This document shows, one piece after another, positions 45,536 to 64,000 of a DNA stretch of 64,000 nucleotides (its first letter is position 1; each line of letters begins with the position of its first letter). This stretch comes from Manis javanica. Its lineage: Eukaryota > Chordata > Mammalia > Pholidota > Manidae. Both the position numbers and the translations under genes were made by a program. Below the pieces are notes generated by a model. It saw only the letters and a program-made list of their open reading frames with translations, made no database searches and was not told where the DNA came from. The DNA lies in the NCBI RefSeq assembly GCF_040802235.1, contig NC_133165.1, positions 45,583,629-45,647,628 on the forward strand, read 5' to 3'.

Positions 45536-46842
45536 AAATTAATTTTTATTAATACCATCCAGAGGTAGGAAAATATTTTTCATCTACACACCTAGACACA
45601 CAAATATAGAAACTGAGACACAACAGCTACAGTCAGCAACACCCCCCACATAAAAAACACAAAAACATATACACAGACAGACAAACCGATATAAAGACTT
45701 GAGTCACTGATATCTAATTGCTTTCTCTCTCCTCAGCTTCTTGTCTGTGGCTTCTGGAACCAGAGGGCGGGAGGAGCGTGTTCTGGTGGGGGAAGAGAGT
45801 GGTGAAGGTGGAAGGAGAGGGGGAGGGGTGTGGTGCAGCTACCAGAAGAGGAGAGCAGAACAACAGCATGGTTGAGAATGTAGGACTTTAAGATGGCAGT
45901 GACACGTGTGAAGACAAAGGACTTAAAGATGGTGGTGGAGAGAGGGGGAGGGGATCGTGAGCTGAGGGAGGTGGGAGACCAAGGTCCTCCAGTGGATCTG
46001 AAAAGGGAGAAGGACTGGGCAGAGTAAGAGGCTGACAATCTTTAACTGGGATCGGGACAGGAGAACCTGAGTTGTTGAACACTTAATACAAAGGTCTGGA
46101 CAGGAGCACAAAGTCCAAAAAGCCTGCACATATGGGATTTCACCCTACTCTCTGCTCCAGTGGCAATAATTAGTTAAGTTGGTGAGGAGGCTAAAATTGA
46201 AAGTTCCCTCAGGGGGCCAGCAAGATTGATTGTCCAAGGGATATTGAGGCCCGGTCTCAGTGCAAAGAAAGACTAGCGTCTATTTGCAAACTTCCTGGGA
46301 CAAATATAGAGTAGCCAAATTAGAAATGAAACACTGCAGTGGGGTCTGAGCCTCTGCTTTTGAGGGCTGGTTCCCCATGTCTGTGCCACTTCCCAACTAA
46401 TCCTGCTGAGAGGAGAGCCCAGCATCCCAAGCGCACCAAGTCAGGGGAGATGTCCTGGGAGCCTGGGTGAGGGATGTCTCCCACACTGCAGGGCCAGGGG
46501 TGGGCTGGATGCCCACAGACATCCTGGAGCCTGGGGTAGGGACATCTCCCATACTGCAGGGCCAGGGGTGGGCCGGATGCCTGCAGAGTGTGGGCTAAAT
46601 TCCCAGGGGCCTGATGTCCCACCTGGACATAGCTATGATTTCTAACATACCAGGTGAAATGGAGTTAGGAAGGGAAACAGACTGGGGGAAACTGAGGGAC
46701 TCACCAGAAAATAGTCTACAGCGGAGAGCAGGCTGAGGTCCCGGGTTGGCAAAGGAGGGGGCAGGGCAACCAGTGGCTGGTTGGGGCCCTGCGTTCATGC
46801 TCCTTCCCAGGATTTCTCCATATATGTAAGATATGTAAGATA
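45536..46842 (-). pseudogene. gag: Leader and gag matrix-like remnant of provirus 2
   Basis: On the - strand ~46330-45900 encodes a matrix-like segment with a WPPEGTF motif followed by a Pro/Ser-rich stretch. It is related to class I gag and has been shortened by decay. Bases 46340-46620 contain two G-rich partial repeats of the leader. No clear primer-binding site was recognised beside the LTR. Confidence 0.5.
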
Positions 46843-46848
46843 TGTAAG
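46822..46848. repeat. Three 9-bp tandem repeats at the LTR edge (ATATGTAAG)
   Basis: ATATGTAAG is repeated three times; the last copy overlaps the LTR terminus. This places extra copies of the LTR end where the primer-binding site would be expected. Confidence 0.85.
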
Positions 46849-47268
46849 ATAAATTCTAGCCAAAATAAGCAGGGGATGAGAGGCAACAAAGGGCCAGGCA
46901 GTTTATTTGAGTGCAATTCCCAGGTGATGTTCTCTGGTCTGGGTATTACAGGCTGGGGAAGTCACACCCGGTCAGGGAAGTGGGGGCTTATAAGAGATTA
47001 GGAGGGGGAGGAGTGGGTAAGCTACCCTAGGGGGTGTGGAGAGATATGACTGGCTAAAGGTGACATAATAGACAACTAGAAACTTTTTCCTTCCAAGAGG
47101 GAGGAGGCTGACATCCAGGTCTTAGTTGGCACATCAGAAGGATGGAATTCAGGAAGAGCTGTCCCCTTTCCATATAAGGCATGGACCTTGGGGTCTGGTC
47201 TGTTCTCCTTTTATGGTATCTCTCTGTTCTGTTTGCATGTCCTTGCTTTTCCTTCCTCCAGCCTAACA
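46843..47268 (-). repeat. 5' LTR of provirus 2
   Basis: 426 bp, same ends as 34607-35034. The two differ at roughly 26 positions by eye. It is followed by the TTTAT duplication at 47269-47273. Confidence 0.88.
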
Positions 47269-47273
47269 TTTAT

Positions 47274-50200
47274 ACCTACTATTCCTTGGCATCCCCATTT
47301 CTGACCCTTGACCATGTTCAATTTGGCCAGCAGAAACTGTGAAGGATGGCCTACCTGGGGGCTGCTGGCAGAGGTGATCCTCAGCCCTTGGGCTGAGGGA
47401 ATTGGGAAACAGACCCCATTCTTGAGTCCCAAGTGCAATGACTGTGCTAGGAGACAGATAGAGCCAGGACTGTTACAAGGTGAGAGAGGTATTCAGTCAG
47501 AAGGTTCTAAGATTCCTAAACAAAAGCAGATCCCAAACAAAAGGAAAGAGAACAATTTCAAACTCTAACTGGGTATTAGTTGAGGAGCATAATAAAGAGG
47601 GTGACTGTCTTGTTCCAGGGAGGTCTCAGGTAGAGCCACAAACAGTGGAAACCTAGGGTCTTTTGGAGACAATTGACTTACTCCCAAGGATAAGCCTCTG
47701 CCCCGGGGTGCTCAGCACCTGCCTGTCCACCTTGTGGTACAGGACAGCCTAACTAGACAATGGCCCAGATCCCAGGAGGTGCTGGCCATGGGAAGGGCCA
47801 CATACTTCGCCATTTGTGCAGCTCTGCCTGAAGCCAAACCACCCCCAGCCTGCCCCACAGCACACAACTTGAACTCCCACTAAACTCCTCAACCGCCAAA
47901 ATTCAGCTCAGATGTCACAGCCATTGCGAAGAAGCTGGCACTCCTTCCATCCCAAGCAGACAGAGTATTTCTTCTCCATCCTACGGTGCCTATGTGACAG
48001 CATGAACATGTAGGCAGTCATCACATGAGGGTGTCCTTCACTCATTAAAGTGTAAACCCCTCCAAGTCCACATGTCATCTTTGTGGTGCCAAAGGGCAGG
48101 GCCTGGCACACAATAGCTACCTAATATGTGCTTCCTGAATGGAGGGATCAGTGAATTAATGAATGAGCAAACAATGGTTTTAAGTGAACAGAAGGCAAGA
48201 TGAGATCTGTCTTTTGAGAGATTCTGGCTTCCAGCAGGATGGCCTGGGGGCAGTGCAGCCCAGGATGAGAGCATTATTCTAATAATGGTGGATCTAGTGG
48301 GAGTCTGGCCCAAAGTGACAATAAATAATTGAAATATAGTTATTTAGAGATTAAGATTTTAGAACTAGTTGGCTCTTGGGTGAAGGGGGAAGAGTAAGGT
48401 TAGACTTCAAGGTTCCCATCTTGGGAGAATGAGGAGATGCTGACATCGTTCTGTGGAAATGCAGAGAGATGAGCAGTTTTGGGGGAAAACAGTGAGTTCA
48501 TTTTTAGAACTGTTAGGAAGGATGTTTTGGAGATGGTTAGAAATAGACCTGGAACTTGGGAGGGAAGTCAGAGCTAGAGCTAGAGATTTACAAGTCATTT
48601 TATTTTAGATAGCAATTTAAATAATGGTGTAGATGGATACATGCATACATTATGTCATTCACTGTGTAGAATGAGAAGAGGAGAGAGCAGTGGAGAGAAT
48701 CTTAGTGTTAGTCAATACAGGTTAACTACTATAACAAACAACCCAAAAATCTCAGGGGCATAACTCACGACAGCTTTTTGCCTTGATTATGTAACAGTTC
48801 AGTGTTGGCATTGGGAGGGTGACCTTCCATAAAGTCATTCAGGGACACAAGCTCCTTCCATTTTGTGGTTCTGTCATTCCTAGGAAGGAGAGTGAGGGGA
48901 GGATCATGGGAAGACTTTCAGGAGCCAGGTCTGGAAGTGGTCAGGATCACATGTGCTCACATCCACAGGGCAGAGTTCAGTCACGAGGGGCCACAGTGCA
49001 AAGGAGGCTGGGAAATGTAGTTTAGCTGTGTGCCCAGGAGGGAAAGAGAAACTGTCCCACTATCCTGAGGGAACACCAGAATGTGAGGGCTGGATGGAAC
49101 CTGTGAGAGACAGCAAAGAGCCTTTAGGAGAGAAACCAGGAGAAACCCAGGGCGCCTAGGAAAAAAAGGGAAAAAATTGGAGACGGACTTAAGGAAGCTT
49201 GCACTAGAGTGAGTGAGCAAGGTTCCTAGTGGAACCTGAGAGTGAGGCCTCCTCCGGTTTTGTGCCCAGGATCCTTGATTGCCTCGCTGAGTTCCAGCCC
49301 TGTCAGGGTTATGTGCTGCAGAGAAAGAAATGGGCGAAGGGGAAGATGCCAGTGGATTTGGCCTCAATGTGTTAACAGATACAATGGCTTTAGCCAAACG
49401 AAGTCACACCAGGCAGGGTTCAGCTAGGAATAAGCTTTATTACTTGACACAAGTGAGGAGAACACTTGGGATAGGTCCTAAAGCACCTCTCCTCTAAGGG
49501 AGGGTACGGTTTCAGTTTTCAAGGCTTCCAGGGTTAAGAAAGTGGCTGTAAAGTTCACAGTTAATTACAGGCAGAGGCAGCTCAGAGTAGACTACCAGTA
49601 GGCATATTAGCTGATTCTGCTTCTCACACACCCCATGTTAGCTAATGGGCATCTTCTGACTGGCTGAACATGAGGTCAGCTGGAGATATTTTGGGAATCT
49701 TAATCATCAATCTCTGGCTCCCACTGGTCTGGGGTCCACCTGGTGGGGTCCCAACTCCTGTGAAACAGCGCAAGGATATGGGACAAGACTTAATCTATAG
49801 CTCTTTAGGGGAAACTCAAGCCCTGTGATCCTGATTTGCATCTAAACTAAGCTATTATTACTCTTGCCTAATCTGCTTCTTCCCTGCTCCTGAGTATCCA
49901 TTATTCTAATCATCATTAACTAGTCCGATTCCTACTCTCTTGGAGGGCTTGGGCCCCTAGTGGAAGAAAAGTCTGAGGGGGTTCTCCAAGGAGGGGGAAA
50001 ACAAGCTCAAAAAAACAGGTTGCTGGAGCTATGATACATGCCTCTCTTTTACAAAGTAGTATTACAAGGACCTCACTTTTGCTTTTTGGGTAACAAATGG
50101 TCCTGGCAACTCTAAATAAAGTGCAACTTCTGGTGAAGAAATGGAATCCCCAACAGTTCTTGGACAGGCACTTGCCTGTAAGCCCCCCTGTACAGGTTCT

Positions 50201-50559
50201 GGTAGTTTCCCAGCTTTCTGGTTCAGAAGTCCAGCTCTGAATTGCTTGTGCCCTTAAAGTACCTTGGGAAAAGAGAAGGCAAGGGAGGTGGATATTTGTT
50301 GTGTTTCTACTCTGTCACTCCAAGAGGTTTCTCGCTTGATTCTCAGTTGAACCCAGGAGGTAGATATTATCCCATTTTACAGCTAAGGAAACTGAGGCAT
50401 AGAAAAATGTAAAAAGGTATTTAAGATAAAAAAGGATGGAATTAGGATTTGAACCCAGGTCTGAAGCTCATGATTTTCCTTCCTATCACAAAAAGCTTTC
50501 TGGCCACCACAAGGGAGCACATTCTTGCACTGGCAACCTCACACCCTCGGGAGGGCTGG
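47274..50559. other. Intergenic DNA before QPRT, with old repeats
   Basis: Bases ~48700-49030 look like an old interspersed repeat of unidentified family. Bases ~49400-49790 resemble an LTR on the - strand, with an AATAAA-type signal near 49430. Bases 50330-50470 are a MIR on the - strand (the TTTACAGCTAAGGAAACTGAG pattern). No gene is seen. Confidence 0.4.
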
Positions 50560-50835
50560 GTGTGTGCCGAGACCAGGGCCTCTGGCTCAAAGAGGAGAGG
50601 ACTGCTGAGTCACGCAACCGCGCCTGCCCTAGAGCTCCTCCTCTGAGTCTGGAAAGCTGCCGGCTCTGTGTAGCCCCAGGGGTCCTGGAGGAGGGCAGGA
50701 AGGGGAGCACCTGAGCTGGTCTGGCTAGGTCAGCCCATCCTCCCCTCCCGCTGGCAGCTTCTCCCCCAGTCCCCCGCCTCTCAAACACCGGATCTGAGCA
50801 GTGAACAACACACTGGCCAGCGGCTCCAAGCTGTC
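50560..50835 (+). promoter_or_regulatory. QPRT: Probable QPRT promoter and 5'UTR
   Basis: A moderately GC-rich segment just upstream of the QPRT start codon. No TATA box is obvious. The transcription start is not resolved. Confidence 0.4.
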
Positions 50836-60909
<10,074 letters not shown>

Positions 60910-61140
60910 AGCCAAAGAGGATGATGCTGGCAGTGGATGACATGGTTTCTTGAGACCCTCAAGGTTACATATCTTTACGTATAGTGACCAACAGGATGCT
61001 CTTGGTATTAGCCTGGGCTAAAGCCTGGATCTGCCACTTACTGCTTGTGTGACCTCAGAGGGCTGACTTCACCTCTGCTCACTTCAGTTTCCTAATCTGT
61101 AAAATGGCCCTAATAAATGATCAACATTATGGATTTTTTT
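60910..61140 (+). other. QPRT: Likely QPRT 3'UTR with AATAAA inside a MIR
   Basis: The first AATAAA after the stop is at 61112-61117. It lies in a + strand MIR at ~61010-61150 (CCACTTACTGCTTGTGTGACC and CTAATCTGTAAAATGG patterns). Cleavage near 61130 is an inference. Confidence 0.5.
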
Positions 61141-61150
61141 GGGTGATAAT
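61010..61150 (+). repeat. MIR SINE
   Basis: Contains the MIR core ATCTGCCACTTACTGCTTGT and TTTCCTAATCTGTAAAATGG. Confidence 0.75.
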
Positions 61151-64000
61151 TAATATATGGTAAAGGTTCAGCAATGTTAGACATGCTTCGTCTACCCTAA
61201 GATGCACTTTTTAACAATCTATGTTGAATGAAGTAAGTCAAAAAGAGCTCTTCCCACAAATATGAAATAGAAATTATAAGTGATAAGAAAGCATCACAGT
61301 TAACTGACAACTTTTGAGTAATAGTATGTGTATTTTACAATCAGTAACCTATTTAAGGATATATGGCATTAGCTCTGATATTCAGCTGGAATATTCCACT
61401 TAGTCAATGCCCATATTGTGTTGGTTATTAAGTATTTTGCATCTCACTTCTGGTACTGTTAACACCTCTTTGGTGGAGGTGAGAACTTGTCCATTCCTCA
61501 CAGGGTCCTCAACAGACTCCACCATACATTATCCCCAGATTTGTTGCTGAAGGCCTTTTAAGGTCTGGTTCCATGGGGTTGTCATTAATTGGGAAAGGAC
61601 AGTGGTTGCAGAGCAGTTAGGTCTGGAGCAAAGGTCAGTTGAGGAAGTAAGGGATGGGGCAGGCAGGGGTCCATGTTCAGACGTCAAACTTCCTTCCTTG
61701 TTAAGTCAGAACTTGGGTCTAAGCAAAGGATCTAAATCCAGCTCCCAAACACACAACACACCTCAGGTCTTGCTCACCAGTGTGGCCGTCCCTACCCTCA
61801 CCTCAAGCCTAGAACTCGCCTATCTTTAACCCTCCAGGGATGGCTCTGGGAGGAACCAGGACACAGGGGCTCCCTGAGATGAAGGTGGTCCCTGAAGTGA
61901 CTCCTAGAAGAGGGTCTGGTCTGGAGCTACCCCTCTCCCCTCCCAGGATGCACTCTTCTTCACCTTTGCCAGGAAGGGAGGAAAACAGCTCTTGGCAACA
62001 AAGGCTTTCTCCCCAGGGGAAATCTGAAGGTCACAGTCTGCCACAGAGACTTGTTATTCTGCCCCTTTGCCCTGTGCTTAACCCTGGAGACCAGTGAAGG
62101 GCCTGGGAAAGGGGGCAGATCAATAAAACAATGAGCTCATCTTAGATGTGAAAGCCCCAGAGAGGCCAAGACCTTCATTCTTCACACACCAAATGGGCTG
62201 AACACCTATTGTGGCGAGGCTCTGAGCACACAGCAGAGACCCATCTGCTGGAGGTGTCAGGCAGAAGCAGATGCTGCTTTTGATGATGTCTGGAACTGCA
62301 GGGGCTATTCTCACAGGACACGGCCCAAGGAACCACCTGGGGCTGGGCTGTCCTCCCTAAAATGAACCTACACAAAGGTCCACCAGTTGTTTCTCCTGGG
62401 TAAACAAGACACTCTCAGCTGGGCAGCTGAGTTCCAGGGAACTTAGATCTCTGAGCTCCAGCTCCTAAGACCTGAAGGGACATAACTGAACCTCCATAGA
62501 ACCAGGGCCACCTCTGGGTGTCAGAGCTGAGCTGGGAGATGGAAGGCCAAACACTTGGGATCCAGGAAGGAATCAAAGCCTGACAAGGCAGAAGGGAGAC
62601 ATGTAACAGGAGTCTCAAATGCCTCCAGGACCCAAGCAGAAAAAACAAATGGAGGAAGCTGGAATAAGACAAAGGGGAGTGTGCTGGGGCTAACTGGGAA
62701 GGGCATGCTGCACCCACAGCCTTCCAATTAAAGAAGAAAACAAATATATCAGACTAAGTGTCAAGCTCACCCTTGAGCCCAGAAATGGGCCAGCACTATA
62801 GGTACTTCCATATCTGAGAGCTAGAAGGGGATTCCATTACCAGAGGAAAGGGCCCTCAAAAGCAATACATGCCTGGCCTTGCAGGGCAATGGATTTCCAG
62901 GCCGAGGAGACGGGAGGGCAGAGTCTCCTTGGGCTTTAAGGGGCAAATTTGCCATAATGGGGCAGCCTGAGGAAATCACCCAAGTCTTTTACCAACAACT
63001 GGATTATTTGGTTTAGGATTTAAGCTGGGATCAGGAGAGGAAAGATGGCAAGGAGCTGGGCTAAGTCCAGACCACAAAATGGTAGGTCAGAGAACTTGGA
63101 CTCTGTCCTGAGATCAGATTGAAGCTGGAAGGTGAGATAAGCATATATGCAGTTCAGATTGCATTCACTGCAGAAAGGTGTATTTTGGGGGGACAGGAGG
63201 AGGCTGATGCAGCCACTCAGAGGGCTTGAAAGTGGATCGTGGCAATGGGACTAGACAGAAGAGAGGGAGGCCTAGGAAACAGCATCTGCAAAGGCTCAGA
63301 GGGCAGAGGGAGCCCAATGTGTTAGGACAGTAGGAAGAGCTGGGTGTGGCTGTGGGGGTGGGGAGTCAGGGGGAGGATGCCAAAAGAGGAATCATACACC
63401 TCACCTGGTACGCCCTATCTATCTGGATACATTTACTCCTTGCCTGGGCAACCCAGGACTAGGTTTGGGAAATTTCCCCAGGCTGCCCTATTGCGACAAA
63501 TATGCCCATTAAATCAGCTGTTGCTGTCAAAATATAATGAGTGCATCATCTTCGCTGACTGGTAGGTGAGAAGGGAATTGGCATCGACTGAATGCCCTTG
63601 CTCAGACCTTATGTGTAAGCCTCTTCTCTTCAGTCAGTGCTTGCGGGAGGTAGGTGTTAGCACCTCCATTTTACTCATGAGGAAAGAGGCTTTATGAAAT
63701 TAGGGCTGCTTGGGTCATACAACAATAAGGTGGTGGATCAGGGTTTGAAATCTGTGTCAGCCATTCAATTCAGTAAATATTTATGGAACACGTACTATGT
63801 GCCAGGCACTATCCTAGACACTGGATATACGACAATGAGTAACCAGACAAAAATCCCTGTCCTCATGGAGTTTATAGTCTAGTGGGGTGGGGGATAGGAA
63901 GAAAAGACAGTTGACTATGTGAGTACCAAATGGCAAGTCCCCTTATGGCCACCAGAGGGCACTGTGGCCACACTGTCTTCCATTCTCTGGTTCCATCTCA
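61151..64000. other. Intergenic DNA downstream of QPRT
   Basis: A - strand MIR lies at ~63590-63770 (TTTTACTCATGAGGAAAGAGG pattern). It is followed by an L2-type 3' end at ~63765-63890 (TACTATGTGCCAGGCACTATC, CTCATGGAGTTTATAGTCTAG). Short open frames here have no recognisable domain. No gene is supported. Confidence 0.45.

Larger units (their letters stand above)
34607..47268 (-). mobile_element. Second class I provirus, split by a chimeric L1 (provirus 2)
   Basis: Two ~427-bp LTRs (34607-35034 and 46843-47268) in the same orientation are flanked by the 5-bp duplication TTTAT (34602-34606 and 47269-47273). Internal remnants fit a - strand provirus. A gag matrix-like segment with a WPPEGTF motif lies at ~46330-45900, next to the 5' LTR. 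An env-like membrane anchor and tail lie at ~35330-35100, next to the 3' LTR. The L1 chimera at 37618-45512 sits in the interior. The LTRs differ by about 6% by eye. Most of pol is missing. Confidence 0.85.

Noticed and set aside
45733-46038. 101-codon Ser/Pro-rich frame as a host gene
   Set aside because: Lies in the gag-like interior of provirus 2, next to its LTR and a matrix-type motif. Treated as retroviral.
46340-46622. Two similar G-rich segments as a minisatellite
   Set aside because: Only about two imperfect copies (around GGATGTCTCCCACACTGCAGG and its neighbour). Too few to call an array.
50436-50788. Overlapping open frames upstream of QPRT as an extra N-terminal exon
   Set aside because: The QPRT protein starts with the four-residue exon at 50836 in the family. 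The upstream frames do not join it in frame and overlap a MIR.
61840-62097. 85-codon + strand frame downstream of QPRT
   Set aside because: No domain, no splice context, low-complexity composition.

Overview
The window is mammalian nuclear DNA. Two host genes are recognisable, both on the + strand: SPN (CD43/leukosialin, coding exon 21628-22812) and QPRT (quinolinate phosphoribosyltransferase, four coding exons between 50836 and 60909). Their order and orientation match the SPN-QPRT neighbourhood of human 16p11.2. Several points suggest a pangolin (Pholidota): the L1 subfamily, the very characteristic 3' tail carried by one L1 type (remembered from pangolin sequence, not checked here), and the absence of any lineage-specific SINE (only old MIRs). 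The order-level assignment is an inference; 'placental mammal' is certain.

Layout. 1-11360: a nested stack of L1 fragments, with an older + strand L1 abutting antisense L1 pieces and a 1.7 kb chimeric retrocopy at 6761-8483. 11360-12248: old L1 remnant. 12265-18283: one nearly full-length, decayed L1 on the - strand. 18300-21190: old repeats and unique DNA upstream of SPN. 21190-23720: SPN. 25723-33829: a complete gammaretrovirus-type provirus on the - strand (two LTRs, tRNA-Pro-like primer site, gag-pol-env remnants, 4-bp target duplication). 34607-47268: a second class I provirus on the - strand (two LTRs, 5-bp target duplication), split by a 7.9 kb chimeric L1 at 37618-45512. 47274-50560: old repeats. 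50560-61150: QPRT with an 8.5 kb first intron. 61150-64000: intergenic DNA with MIR/L2 relics.

The most interesting system is a LINE-1 that has acquired a retroviral 3' end. The 37618-45512 element reads, on the - strand: L1 5'UTR, ORF1, ORF2, L1 3'UTR, then the end of a retroviral pol region, an env transmembrane-subunit frame and a retroviral terminus with a poly(A) signal and poly(A) tail. The 6761-8483 element is flanked by its own 15-bp target duplication. It consists of the first ~174 nt of the L1 5'UTR joined to the env/LTR tail. The join coincides with a canonical GT donor and AG acceptor that can be read in the long copy. It is therefore a retrocopy of a spliced transcript of this L1 type. 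The arrangement resembles the way hominoid SVA elements carry an ERV env/LTR tail.

Other notable points. SPN keeps its frame over about 394 codons but has two in-frame stop codons, one just before the membrane segment. QPRT is intact (299 codons) with all active-site residues present. Two young L1s 27 kb apart share a ~990 bp almost identical tract inside more diverged flanks. Two older L1s in inverted orientation share a similar tract together with common frameshifts. All alignments were done by eye.
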